A stretch of 46,132 bases of DNA from Lichenicoccus sp964245755 (GCA_964245755.1 CAXTNV010000016.1:1-46132), one strand, 5' to 3'; positions 34,253 through 43,222 are shown, numbered from the stretch's first letter. The notes: a model not told the origin generated them from the letters alone. Numbers and translations are program-made.

Positions 34253-34883
34253 CCGGCTCATCCGCCAGCTCGTCCACGAGCTGAAGCCGATCCGCCGCCG
34301 GAGCGCGCGCCTCGAGGCTCTGGCGCTGGCGTCGCTGTTCATGGTCGAGCTCGTGCTGTTCCTGGGGCTCGGCGCAATGCGACCCGACATGCCCGTGGCG
34401 ATGCATGCGCCCTCGTTCTGGTGGAAGCTCGGCAGCCTCGGCCTGATCGCCCTGGTCGGCGTCACCGTCGCGGTCGGCTCCCTCGATCCTTCCCGCTCGC
34501 CGCGCTCCGGCCTGCGCTGGCTGATGGCAATCATCGCCGTCTGCCTGGCGATCGGCTGGGGGATCGACGCCTCCCGCGACGGGATGCCCGAGCTCGCGGC
34601 GCGACTGAACTGGCCGGACGGGCTGCGCTGCGTCTCCAAGATGGTGCTTCTGTCGATCCCGGCGGCCTTCGGTCTCGGCTTGCTGATCCGCCGGGGCGCA
34701 GCCACGGACCGCGGGGGCACCGCGCTCGCCGCCGGGATCGCCGCCGCCGCCTGGGGCGCCTTCGTGTTCGTGTTCGCGTGTCCGCACGACGATCCGCTGT
34801 ACATCGCGCTCTGGTACGCTCTCGGGTGCGGCATCGTCACGCTGGCCGCGCGCCTCGTCCTGCCCCGGCTCACGCGCTGGTAG
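34242..34883 (+). CDS. nrsF: NrsF-type membrane anti-sigma factor (DUF1109)
   Basis: 213 residues, starting 11 bases before the sigF stop, so the two are translationally coupled. A cytoplasmic N-terminus (about 25 residues, DRLIRQLVHELKPIRRRSAR) that would bind the sigma factor is followed by six membrane helices. Cysteines occur at residues 130 (GLRCVSK) and 180 (FVFACPHDD), essentially the positions of the two cysteines (131 and 181) described as essential for metal sensing in Caulobacter NrsF. The C-terminus WYALGCGIVTLAARLVLPRL also fits. The protein should hold SigF inactive until the cysteines react with chromium or cadmium. Confidence 0.9.
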   Translation: MQSDRLIRQLVHELKPIRRRSARLEALALASLFMVELVLFLGLGAMRPDMPVAMHAPSFWWKLGSLGLIALVGVTVAVGSLDPSRSPRSGLRWLMAIIAVCLAIGWGIDASRDGMPELAARLNWPDGLRCVSKMVLLSIPAAFGLGLLIRRGAATDRGGTALAAGIAAAAWGAFVFVFACPHDDPLYIALWYALGCGIVTLAARLVLPRLTRW

Positions 34884-34887
34884 CGGC

Positions 34888-34918
34888 GGCCCGGCACCGG
34901 TTGCACCGTGCCCGGGCC
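34888..34918 (+). terminator. Hairpin after nrsF
   Basis: A near-perfect inverted repeat begins five bases after the nrsF stop: GGCCCGG pairs with CCGGGCC, continued by CAC/GTG with one bulged base, around a short loop. It is a likely terminator of the sigF-nrsF unit and shares the CCCGGCAC core with hairpins at 23709 and 46029. Confidence 0.5.
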
Positions 34919-35114
34919 TTGGGTAAGAACAATTCGAGTGGTGACCCCATGCATATGCAACCGAGGCCCGTTGCGGTCGCTGTGTGCTGTCGTGGCTGCG
35001 GCAAGAGACCTCCGGATCCGCTTCGGTAATGGTCCGCCTCACCAAGTCTTATTCCAACTAAGCTTCACGGAAATTTAATAAAGGGTGCAATTACTGGTGT
35101 CTGATCGAAGAAGC

Positions 35115-36713
35115 ATGCCGGGACCTGCAGGCGGAGTGCCCTTGAGCGTCCGGGTGTGCCTGTTTCTGTCCCTCCTCGTACTCGCTGTGCCGGTGTTCTC
35201 GGTATCCATGCCGCCGCTGCTCGACTACCCCAACCATTGGGCGCGGCTGTGGCTGCTCTCCGGCGGGATCGACCGGCCCCCGATATCGCACATGTACGAG
35301 CTGGTCTGGAGCAACTCCTGGAGCAACATCGGCATCGACCTGCTGGGTGTCAGCGTCGGTCGATTGGTCGGCGCCCCGGTACTGGGTCCGGTCCTGCTGC
35401 TGGCCTCGGCGATCCTGCCGCCGCTCGGCGCAGCGATGCAGAACCGTGCCACGTTCGGCGGCTGGCACTGGTGGCAGGCCGGCTTCGCGGTGCTCGCGCT
35501 GACGACGACCTTCCTCGCCGGTTTCCTGAACTTCCAGATCAGCCTCGGCTTCGCGCTGCTCGCCGGCGCGCTGGAGCCGGCACTGGCTCGGCGCCCCGCT
35601 GCGGCGGCCTTCGCGGTTCGCGCCGTGCTCGCCGGCCTTATCCTGGTATCGCACCCGATTCCGCTGATCGCCTACGCGGCGGTGATCACCGGCTTCGCCT
35701 ACGGCCCGCGCTGGATCCCCGACGCCCTCGACCGGCGCGCCGTCCGCCTGCTGCTGGCGGCGGTGGCGGTGGCGGTGCCGGTCGTCCTGATCATGGTGCT
35801 GGCGCCGCATCCGCCGGGCACCGACAACGGCAGCCTCGGCGAGACCGACTGGTCAAGGGCGCTGAGCCCGATCAAGAACCGCTGGGACCTGATTTCCGCG
35901 TTCCGCACCTACAACCTAAAGATCGACCTGCTGGTCTCGGCGCTCTGGGCGGTCCCCGTGCTGTGGGCGCTGCTGGTGCGCAAGATCCAGCTTCATGCCG
36001 GCCTGCTGATGGTGGGGGCGGTGCTCGCGGTGCTCTCCCTGCTGGTTCCGGATACCCTGGGGGGCGCGTTCTGGATCACGCCGCGCTTCTCCATCATGGG
36101 GTTCCTGATCATGACCGCCGCGGTGCGGCCGACCGTCATGACATCGCATCGCGGCGCCGCGGTGCTGGCCGCGGCGTTGCTGGCGCTCGGCGTCGGCCGC
36201 ACCACCTGGGTGACGCGGATCTGGCACCAGCGCGAGGCCGATATCGCGTCGGTGACGCGGGCGTTGCGGCACGTCCCGCCCGGGGCGGCGGTGATGCCGG
36301 TGGTGCACGAACTCGAGGATCCGCATGCGGCACCGCTCGGTCGCTACTTCGGCGGCTTCCTCCCCGCCTTCTGGCACGACGTGACGCTGGTGCTGCCGCA
36401 GCGCCATGCTTTCGTGGCAACGCTGTTCGCCGAGCGTGGACTGCAGCCGGTGCAGCCGCGGCAGGCCTGGAGCGACATCGCGGCCGGCGCTGTGAACGTG
36501 GTCTCGTTCAACAAGATGCTGGATCCTGCTTGGCTGGTGGAGAAGCACGTTCCGTACGCGCTGCACTGGCGTCGGTTCGACTACATCCTGCTCGAGAACG
36601 CCGACCTCCCCGACAAGCACGGTCCCGACCCCGCTCTGCCGGAGCTGCGCCTCGTTGATGACGAGGGCTTCGCGCGGCTCTACCAGGTGCGCCACGACAT
36701 CGCGCAGCGCTAG
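35115..36713 (+). CDS. Multi-spanning membrane protein, GT-C glycosyltransferase-like
   Basis: 532 residues from ATG 35115; GTG 35085 would add ten. One helix at the N-terminus (CLFLSLLVLAVPVFSVSMPP) is followed by an acidic loop LLDYPNHWARLWLLSGG, which resembles the first periplasmic loop with essential aspartate of GT-C enzymes that use lipid-linked sugars. About nine further helices run to residue 370, and the last 160 residues form a soluble periplasmic part (WLVEKHVPYALHWRRFDYIL). I do not recognise a named family. The 80 bases upstream are AT-rich (35035-35085) and probably contain its promoter. A role in surface glycan or lipid modification is a guess from topology. Confidence 0.75.
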   Translation: MPGPAGGVPLSVRVCLFLSLLVLAVPVFSVSMPPLLDYPNHWARLWLLSGGIDRPPISHMYELVWSNSWSNIGIDLLGVSVGRLVGAPVLGPVLLLASAILPPLGAAMQNRATFGGWHWWQAGFAVLALTTTFLAGFLNFQISLGFALLAGALEPALARRPAAAAFAVRAVLAGLILVSHPIPLIAYAAVITGFAYGPRWIPDALDRRAVRLLLAAVAVAVPVVLIMVLAPHPPGTDNGSLGETDWSRALSPIKNRWDLISAFRTYNLKIDLLVSALWAVPVLWALLVRKIQLHAGLLMVGAVLAVLSLLVPDTLGGAFWITPRFSIMGFLIMTAAVRPTVMTSHRGAAVLAAALLALGVGRTTWVTRIWHQREADIASVTRALRHVPPGAAVMPVVHELEDPHAAPLGRYFGGFLPAFWHDVTLVLPQRHAFVATLFAERGLQPVQPRQAWSDIAAGAVNVVSFNKMLDPAWLVEKHVPYALHWRRFDYILLENADLPDKHGPDPALPELRLVDDEGFARLYQVRHDIAQR

Positions 36714-36787
36714 GGCGGCAGTCATCGAGAAGATCCCGTATGGGACCCGGTGTGGGCGAGGGGCGGAGGATGAACCGGTGGCGGCTT

Positions 36788-38929
36788 CTACCTCGCGGCA
36801 TCGGTGATCAGCTCCTTGATCCGACCTGCCAAGACCTCCACCGCGAATGGCTTGGTCAGCACGTGCATGCCGGCGGCGAGGTGGCCGTGGCTGAGCACGG
36901 CGTTCTCCGCGTAGCCGGTGATGAACAGCACCTTCAGCTCCGGCCGTAACGCCCGCGCCGCATCGGCGACCTGTCGGCCGTTCATGCCGCCTGGCAGGCC
37001 TACGTCGGTGATCACTAGGTCGATGCGCCCGTTCGATTGCAGGATCTTCAGCCCTGACGCGCCGTCGGATGCTTCCAACGCCGCTTAGCCGAGCTCCTCC
37101 AGCACGTCGGTGACCAGCATGCGCACGGTCGGCTCGTCGTCGATGACCAGCACCGCCTCGCCCAGCCTGAACGCGGTGCCTCGGCCAGGTCGTTCGGCTC
37201 GATCGCGACGTCGGCCGTTCCGGGATGCCCTGGCAGGTACAGACATTCCATCGCGCCGTGGCCGAACTCGGAGTAGATGCGCGTCTGACCGCCGGACTGC
37301 TGCGCAAGACCGTAGATCATCGACAGGCCGAGCCCGGTGCCCATGCCGATTGGCTTGGTCGTGAAGAAGGGATGGAAGGCCCTGCGTAGCACCTCCGCCG
37401 TCATCCCGGCTCCGGTCTCGCTGACGCAGAGCGACAGGTACTGCCGGGGCGACAGGTCGCGCTCCCGTGCCGTGCGCGCGTCAAGCCACTTGTTGCAGGT
37501 CTCGATGGTGAGCCGCCCGCCATCGGGCATGGCGTCGCGGGCGTTGACGCACAGGTTGAGCAGCGCGTTCTCGAGCTGGTTCGGATCGGCCAGCGTGGTC
37601 CACAGCCCGGCCGCGCCGATCACCTCAAGCTCCACCTTGAGACCGATCGTGCGACGGATCAGCTCCTCCATCCCCAGGATCAGGCGGTTGACGTTGGTGG
37701 GCTTGGGATCGAGCGTCTGCCGGCGGGAGAAGGCCAGCGGGCGGTGGGTGAGGGCGGCCGCCCTCCGAGCTGCTCCCTGAGCCGCAGTGACGTAGCGCTC
37801 GACGTCGATCAGCCGGCCCTGCACCACCCGCGTCTGCATCAACTCCAGGCTGCCGGTGATCCCGGTGAGCAGGTTGTTGAAATCGTGCGCCAGCCCGCTG
37901 GTCAGCTGGCCGACCGCCTCCATCTTCTGGCTCTGGCGCAGCCGGTCCTCCGCATGCTGCAGGTCCTCCGCCTGCTTCTTCTCCGACGTGATGTCGCGGC
38001 CGTAGGCGTACACCACGTCGCGGTCGATCGACGTGTGCCAGGAGATCCAGCGCGAGCTGCCGTCGCGGTGCAGGTATCGGTTCTCGAAGCTGGTGAGGTC
38101 GCGAAGCGAGGCGGTCTCGAGCGCGCCCTGGGTGATGCCGGCGTCCTCGGGGTGGATAAAGTCTAGGAAGCTGCGACCGACAACCTCTCCCGGCGGATGG
38201 CCGAGCGTGATCGTCCAGACCGGACTCACCTCGCGGAAGATGCCGTCGGTGCCGAGGGTGACCAGCAGGTCGCGCGAATTCTTCCAGACCCGGTCGCGCT
38301 CGGCCGTGCGTTCCTCGACCTGACGCTCGGGATCGAGGTTGAGGGCGAGCAGCTCGGCCTCGGCTGCCGCGGTCTGCAGGGCAGTCCACATACGATCCAC
38401 CACGCTGCGCAGGAACGTCAGGTCCTCCTCGGGCCAGCTCCTGGGGCGGTCGTCGGTGACCAGGATCATGCCGACCAGGCTGCCCGCTTCGAGCAGGGGA
38501 AGGTTGACGAAGGCGGCTACCTCCGGCCGGGCTAACATCTCGGTGGGTCCGGCCGTGCTCGACCACCACCGGGATGCCCTGGTGCAGCCGGTCGGCGTAG
38601 CTGCCGTAGTCAGACAGCCGCTGCGGGCCCACCAGCGATACCAGGTCACGGTCGCGCCGCCAGGGCTTGAGCACCGTGGCCGCGTCGCCGTCCGGATGGA
38701 TGACGCCCTAGGCGGCGGCGTCGTTGTAGATCATGACGCCGTCTTCGCCCCGGAGCATCACCATCGGCACCGCCGAGTGGACGACGATGCCCACCGCAGT
38801 GACTAGGCTTTGCGGCGAGCTATGCAGTGCGCCGAGCGAGGTCGCCGATCAGTCGTGCCGGGCGATCAGCATTCCCAGCTCGCCACCCCCGGCAAGGAAA
38901 CACGGCGCCACGTCCCGATCATCGGCCAT
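36788..38929 (-). pseudogene. Hybrid sensor histidine kinase (PAS-GAF-PAS-HisKA-HATPase-REC), inactivated
   Basis: The N-terminus at 38929 (MADDRDVAPCFLAGGGELGM) and DWSATSLG-type block begin a well-known alphaproteobacterial kinase family, but a TGA (38849-38851) replaces the W codon. PAS VPMVMLRGEDGVMIYNDA then ends at TAG (38708-38710) and much of the PAS is missing. A GAF-like segment follows with a frameshift near 38550. A PAS domain, the H-box LAHDFNNLLTG, N-box NLCVNARDAMPDGG and GTGLGLSMIYGL are intact, though the G1 box reads SETGAGM instead of DTGxGM. A second frameshift near 37170 and TAA (37085-37087) cut off the receiver domain (VITDVGLPGGMNG, LTKPF). Three stops and at least two shifts make it a pseudogene. 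Confidence 0.88.
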
Positions 38930-39642
38930 GCGCTACTCGCCCGGCAGCCGGCGCGGCCAGCCTGTTCGCCCGGAGACCGCATCGACCGGCAGGCAGGACT
39001 GCTGTCCGGGTTGCGTCCGCGACATGTGACACTCCAGCGCGCAGCCACCTCTACGCCCGGGCTTCAAGCGCATCTGCAGGACCGCCTCGCTCCCGCCGGC
39101 CGACCGCTTTTCAGCTACAATCACGAAACGGGATGTTCGAACTGCGAGATGAGGTGAAGATGAGAAAGCTAACGCGGCTCGCGGCTCGCGGCTCTAGGCA
39201 AAGGTGGAGGCGGCGCTCAGCATCACTCCGGCATTCTGCATTAACCGGCTCCGGTGCTGCACGGCATCCTGACCGCCGGGTCGGCGGTTAACGATTGCGC
39301 CGACGTGCTGCCCATGTTCCTTCCGTCGCCGCAGGTTGCGGCACCGGCCCACGCTTCCAGGGCGGTCGCGCCGATCGCGCGGAAGCAGGATCGGAGACAG
39401 GGTCGTGAACACGACCAATTCCGGCCCTCCAATGCCAAGGCCGGCCTGCCGCGAGACGTTGATCCGCCCCGACGCCATCGCTCGCAGCATCCCGCTCCAG
39501 ACCAGGTGGTCGACAACCCGGACCTGCGCGAGGTCACGACGACTCCGCTCGCGAACCGAGTCTGACCGAACTCGCGCCGGCAAGCCGGTCCTGGTGTAGC
39601 TGTCACTGCGCGAGCCTCGCCGGGATGGCGGACGCACAGGGC
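38930..39642. other. Stretch between kinase pseudogene and flaF, no recognisable gene
   Basis: About 710 bases. A minus-strand frame at 39646-39194 (containing VVDHLVWSGMLRAMASGRIN) is the only one with a protein-like composition, but it has no known family or good start and may be a relic. Given the decayed kinase next door, this may be degraded sequence. No repeats or RNA genes seen. Confidence 0.35.
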
Positions 39643-40059
39643 TCATACGGCGACGGCGAGGTTCTTCCGCACGCCATCGGCGGTGGGTGACGCGGCAGGC
39701 GTGCTGCCCTGCGCGATCGAGTTGCGCCTCAGGGCCTCCATCATGTCGCGATTGATGTCGATCAATGGTTCGACCGGCAGGTCGCGTCCCATCGCGGCGA
39801 TGCTGTACGACATCGACCAGCTGCCGACGCTGACCAGATCCTTCTTGAGGATCGGCGGCAGGCCGTTGTTGGACATGCCGACATCCGTAAGCAGAAGCGA
39901 CCAGAGGCGATGGTTGCGGCCCAGTGCCGCCACGCGTTCCCGTGCTTCTCGGGCGCTCTCGAGGAGCTCGTTGACGAAGGCGAACGCTGCCGCCTCGATA
40001 TCGCGCGGTGCCAGCGCCTTTCCCGCACTGCGGTCATACTGCTTCGATCCGTAAGACAT
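39643..40059 (-). CDS. flaF: Flagellar biosynthesis regulator FlaF
   Basis: 138 residues, helical and soluble. FlaF features are present: an N-terminal APRDIEAAAFAFVNELLES helix, the NHRLWSLLLTDVGMSNNGLPP block and PLIDINRDMMEALRR near the C-terminus, matching the family's N-R-x-L-W-x-x-x-x-x-x-V ... L-P ... I-N-R-N pattern. In Caulobacter FlaF is needed for flagellin synthesis and export, acting against FlbT. It lies 128 bases downstream of flagellin on the same strand, with the G-tract between them. The last 25 residues (STPAASPTADGVRKNLAVAV) are an unusual extension. Confidence 0.88.
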   Translation of the reverse strand: MSYGSKQYDRSAGKALAPRDIEAAAFAFVNELLESAREARERVAALGRNHRLWSLLLTDVGMSNNGLPPILKKDLVSVGSWSMSYSIAAMGRDLPVEPLIDINRDMMEALRRNSIAQGSTPAASPTADGVRKNLAVAV

Positions 40060-40134
40060 CTAGACGGTCGCTTCCGGGTCTGAGAGTGCCTGTGCTGGCG
40101 GAACAGGGAGGCCGGGCGCTGCTGCGGCCCGGCC

Positions 40135-40172
40135 GGGGGGGTGGGGGGGACCGGGGGGGGGGGGCGGGGGGG
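40135..40172 (+). repeat. Extreme G-tract, quadruplex-type motif
   Basis: Four runs of G (7, 7, 12 and 7 bases) separated by T, ACC and C between the flagellin stop and the flaF start. The plus strand fits the G-quadruplex pattern with very short loops; the minus-strand transcript of the flagellin operon would carry C-runs. Such homopolymers are prone to slippage in cells and to sequencing error, so exact lengths are uncertain. Confidence 0.75.
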
Positions 40173-40187
40173 CGCCGGCCCTTCTGC

Positions 40188-41456
40188 TTAGCGGAACAGG
40201 GAGAGGATGGACTGGGACTGCGAGTTCGCGATCGAGAGCGACTGGATCGCAAGCTGCTGCTTGGTCTGCAGCGAAGTCAGCTTCGCACTCTCGGCGGACA
40301 GGTCGGCGTCGGTCAGGGCGCCAACGCCAGAAGTGAGCGAGTCGCTCAGATCGGACGTGAAGGTCTGCATGCCGGTGATCTGCGTCGTGGAGTTGCCGAG
40401 CGTGCTGGCGATGCTCGTCATCTTGTTGATCGCGCCCTGGATCATCGTGATCGCGGACTGGCTGGAGGAGAGCGCGCTGATCGTGCCGATGCCGGTGACG
40501 TTGCTGGTGCCGGCGCCGATGCCCTGGCCGGTCACGTCCACCGAACCGTCGGTCTGCACGACCGCGTTGTAGCCGTTGGCGTTCATCGCGTTGACGAGGT
40601 CGCCGATCATCCCGTTGGAGGTCTCCGTGGCGGTGGCGACCTGCACTACGACGGTCTTGTTGGTGGCGCTGTTCGCCGTGGTGGTGTTCTGGCCGGAGGC
40701 ATCGAACTCGAACGTCGTCGTGGTGCCGTCGCCGTTGGTGAGCACGACGTTCTTGCCGTTGGCAAAGCTGGTGCTCGCCAAGCTGGACGTCAGGGCGATG
40801 TTGACGCCGGTGGCGCCCGCGCCGAGCACGCCCTGGACGACGGACGTGCCCGCGGTGCCGGTGCCGCTCGCGAGCACGGTCATGTTCGCCGAGTTCATGT
40901 TGCTGGTCAGGCCCAGTGCGTCGGTCAGCGACTTCGCGCCCACCGTGGTTGCCGACGCCTGATTGCCGACGCTCAGGGTGGTTCCCTGCAGTCCGTCGAC
41001 GACCGACAGGCTGTTGCTGGTGACAGAGGAGCCCGCATCACTGGCTGTCGTGAGGATGTTGACGCCGTTGAAGGTCGAGTTGCGGGCGTAGGTGTTGATC
41101 TCGTTCAGCGCGTTGGCCACCTGGGTCTGCATCGTGGAGGTGGTGATGCCGGTCTGGCCGGCGAGGGTCACGGAGCTCTGCAGGGTCTGCAGGGTGGAGA
41201 GGATGTTCTGCGAAGCCGAGGACGCCGTGCTGACCACCTGGGCGCCGAAGGAAAGGCTGTTGGAGACGGCGGCGAGACCGGAGATGTTGCCGTCCATCTG
41301 CTGCGCGATCGCGTAGACGGCCGGGTTGTCGGAGGCAGAGCCGACCGCAAGGCCGGTGGAGACCTCGTTCTGCGCCTGGGTCAGCTGGCTGTTGGTCATT
41401 CGAAGCGACTCGAGCGCCGCCATCGAGGCATTGTTGGTGTTGATCGAGAAGGCCAT
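40188..41456 (-). CDS. Flagellin
   Basis: 422 residues, ATG preceded by GGAGAAA. The conserved N-terminal D0/D1 part reads MAFSINTNNASMAALESLRM ... STGLAVGSASDNPAVYAIAQ, and the C-terminal D1/D0 part SAESAKLTSLQTKQQLAIQS ... ANSQSQSILSLFR. The middle (about 160-330) is the variable, Thr/Ser/Gly-rich surface domain. It is the filament subunit exported by the flagellar type III system. It sits between flbT and flaF on the same strand, the classical alphaproteobacterial control cassette. The 59-base leader from flbT is where FlbT could act on the mRNA. Confidence 0.96.
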   Translation of the reverse strand: MAFSINTNNASMAALESLRMTNSQLTQAQNEVSTGLAVGSASDNPAVYAIAQQMDGNISGLAAVSNSLSFGAQVVSTASSASQNILSTLQTLQSSVTLAGQTGITTSTMQTQVANALNEINTYARNSTFNGVNILTTASDAGSSVTSNSLSVVDGLQGTTLSVGNQASATTVGAKSLTDALGLTSNMNSANMTVLASGTGTAGTSVVQGVLGAGATGVNIALTSSLASTSFANGKNVVLTNGDGTTTTFEFDASGQNTTTANSATNKTVVVQVATATETSNGMIGDLVNAMNANGYNAVVQTDGSVDVTGQGIGAGTSNVTGIGTISALSSSQSAITMIQGAINKMTSIASTLGNSTTQITGMQTFTSDLSDSLTSGVGALTDADLSAESAKLTSLQTKQQLAIQSLSIANSQSQSILSLFR

Positions 41457-41515
41457 GGGTTTTCTCCGTTCTGGCTGTAGTGGCTGTTTGCCGGGAACAG
41501 AAGAGCATCAAAAAG

Positions 41516-41977
41516 TTACGAAATCGTTGACGTCCGATCGCCTGCGCGCTGGCTGGTCACCCGCTCGCTGGTAATTCCTGTGCTGATCGCCGAGAAAACC
41601 GCGTTCTCGTGGGCGACGATGCGGCGGGCGATCTTCAGTGCCCTGTAGCATTCGCCGGCGCGTGCGGCACGCAGGGCCTCGCCGAGCAGGCGGCGCGCCG
41701 TGGGCGAGGTGGTCTCGCATCGGAACATCTCGATGAAGTAGGCCGCCTCTTCGAGCGCGACCGCACGCTCCTCGGCCTCACCGACATAGGCGGTCTGGAG
41801 CGCAAAATAGATATGGCTGGCGGCCGTCCTGACCTCGCTCGGCGCCATGATCTGGCGACCGAACAGGAAGCGGGCCTTGTTGGTGAGTCGGATGTCGGCG
41901 CCGGTGACGAAATGGATGCCGGCTCCGTTGATGACCAGCTTGTCCCCGGCGGTCAGGCGCAATCCGAGTCCAGCCAT
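41516..41977 (-). CDS. flbT: Flagellin mRNA regulator FlbT
   Basis: 153 residues. FlbT pattern: GLRLTAGDKLVINGAGIHFV at the N-terminus, RLTNKARFLFGRQIMAPSEV in the middle, and RTAASHIYFALQTAYVGEAE, followed by a helical tail with ALRAARAGECYRALKIARR. FlbT binds the 5' leader of flagellin mRNA and promotes its decay until the hook is complete, as known from Caulobacter. It is the first gene of the unit flbT-flagellin-flaF. A TTAA-N7-TTAAC box lies 67 bases upstream of its ATG. Confidence 0.92.
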   Translation of the reverse strand: MAGLGLRLTAGDKLVINGAGIHFVTGADIRLTNKARFLFGRQIMAPSEVRTAASHIYFALQTAYVGEAEERAVALEEAAYFIEMFRCETTSPTARRLLGEALRAARAGECYRALKIARRIVAHENAVFSAISTGITSERVTSQRAGDRTSTIS

Positions 41978-42043
41978 GATGGGCGCTCCGGTTTTCGTCG
42001 TTCAGGGGTGATTTTCACCGCAGCCGATCCTGCTCGCGAATGG

Positions 42044-42058
42044 TTAAGTCGGGGTTAA
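42044..42058 (-). promoter_or_regulatory. CtrA-type binding site upstream of flbT
   Basis: Read on the minus strand the sequence is TTAACCCCGACTTAAC, an exact match to TTAA-N7-TTAAC, the CtrA consensus. It sits 67 bases before the flbT start, oriented toward the flagellin operon. CtrA controls flagellar genes throughout alphaproteobacteria. The same site is 61 bases before the divergent oxygenase gene, which it could also affect. Confidence 0.65.
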
Positions 42059-42118
42059 GCCGGGTCACCGGCATCCAGTCGACATACCTCAGGGTTTCCT
42101 GCACAGTTCGGCACCATC

Positions 42119-43222
42119 ATGTCGTCCTACGCAAACCTGCTTCCCGGTGATCCGGCACCCTGGTTCCGCCAGCGCTGCACGACACCGCAGGGCAGCTTTA
42201 CCTTCGACATGTCGGCCGGCCGGATCGTGGTCCTGTTCTTCTTCGGCTCCTGCCTGGACGCGAGCACAGCGGCGGAACTCGCGCGGATCAGGGCGAGCCG
42301 CGCGATGTTCGACGGTGGCGCGGCGAGCTTCTTCGGCGTGAGCGCGGAGCCGAGGGACGAGCTCGAGGCGGCCCTTGCAGAGGATGTGCCGGCGCTGCGC
42401 TTCTTCTGGGACGCGGACGGCACCGTCGGCCGCCTGTATGGTGCTCGGCCGCTGCGTCCGGAGGTGGCCCTGCCGCTGCGTTCACGCTGGGTGGTGCTCG
42501 ACCCGATGCTGCGGGTTCTTGGGGTGCTGGAGCAGGCGCCCGGCGCCGCCACACAGGTGTTGCAGGCTCTGCGTCAGCTGGTGCCGATGACGCTGCATCG
42601 TGCCGAGGGTGCGGCACCGCTCCTCTCGCTGGACAACGTGTTCGAGCCTGAATTCTGCAGGCGCCTGATGAACTACTACGATGCCAGCGACAGCGTCGCC
42701 TCCGGCGTCTTCACCGAAGACCGGCACGGTCGATCGACCGCGTTCACCGACCCAGGTTTCAAGCGGCGGCGCGACTGCACGCTGCGCGACCCCGAGCTGG
42801 TGCAGCAGGTGCAGGCGCGGATCATCCGACGCATCGTGCCCGAGATACGCAAGGCGTTCCAGTTCGAGGCGTCGCGGCTCGAGCGCCTGATCGTCGCCTG
42901 CTACGACTCCGTCGATCGGGGTTGCTTCGGGGCGCATCGCGACAACACGGTCAGTGCGACGGCGCATCGTCGTTTCGCCGTATCGATCAACCTCAACGAC
43001 GACTTCGAGGGCGGCGCGCTGAGCTTCCCGGAGTTCGGGGCTCGCTTGTATCGACCCGCCGCCGGCGGCGCGGCGATCTTCTCCTGTTCTCTGATGCATG
43101 CGATATCGCCGGTGTCGCGAGGCCGGCGCTATGCCTGTCTGCCGTTCGTCTATGACGACGCAGCGGCGAAGATCAAGCGAGCCAACCGCGCCGCCGTAGA
43201 CGAGGTGGCGCCGACGGCCTGA
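42119..43222 (+). CDS. Fusion of a redoxin-like domain and a 2OG-Fe(II) oxygenase
   Basis: 367 residues. Residues about 5-155 have the AhpC/TSA-type thioredoxin fold (LLPGDPAPWFRQRC, RIVVLFFFGSCLDASTAAEL, FFGVSAEPRDE, RFFWDADGTVGRLYG, WVVLDPMLRVLG), with Cys45 near the peroxidatic position of peroxiredoxins but without the P-x-x-x-T context. Residues about 170-345 form a prolyl-4-hydroxylase-like double-stranded helix: metal ligands His273 and Asp275 (GCFGAHRDNT), His327 (SCSLMHAISPV) and the 2-oxoglutarate arginine in SRGRRYACLPF. It is divergent from flbT. The substrate is unknown; a protein or small-molecule hydroxylation linked to thiol/peroxide chemistry is inferred. Confidence 0.88.
   Translation: MSSYANLLPGDPAPWFRQRCTTPQGSFTFDMSAGRIVVLFFFGSCLDASTAAELARIRASRAMFDGGAASFFGVSAEPRDELEAALAEDVPALRFFWDADGTVGRLYGARPLRPEVALPLRSRWVVLDPMLRVLGVLEQAPGAATQVLQALRQLVPMTLHRAEGAAPLLSLDNVFEPEFCRRLMNYYDASDSVASGVFTEDRHGRSTAFTDPGFKRRRDCTLRDPELVQQVQARIIRRIVPEIRKAFQFEASRLERLIVACYDSVDRGCFGAHRDNTVSATAHRRFAVSINLNDDFEGGALSFPEFGARLYRPAAGGAAIFSCSLMHAISPVSRGRRYACLPFVYDDAAAKIKRANRAAVDEVAPTA

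Noticed and set aside
39194..39646. 150-residue minus frame downstream of flaF
   Set aside because: Partly protein-like but no family, no good start, and the end is low complexity.
40008..41480. 490-residue plus-strand frame over flaF and flagellin
   Set aside because: Gly/Arg/His-rich shadow frame crossing the G-tract; flagellin on the other strand is certain.
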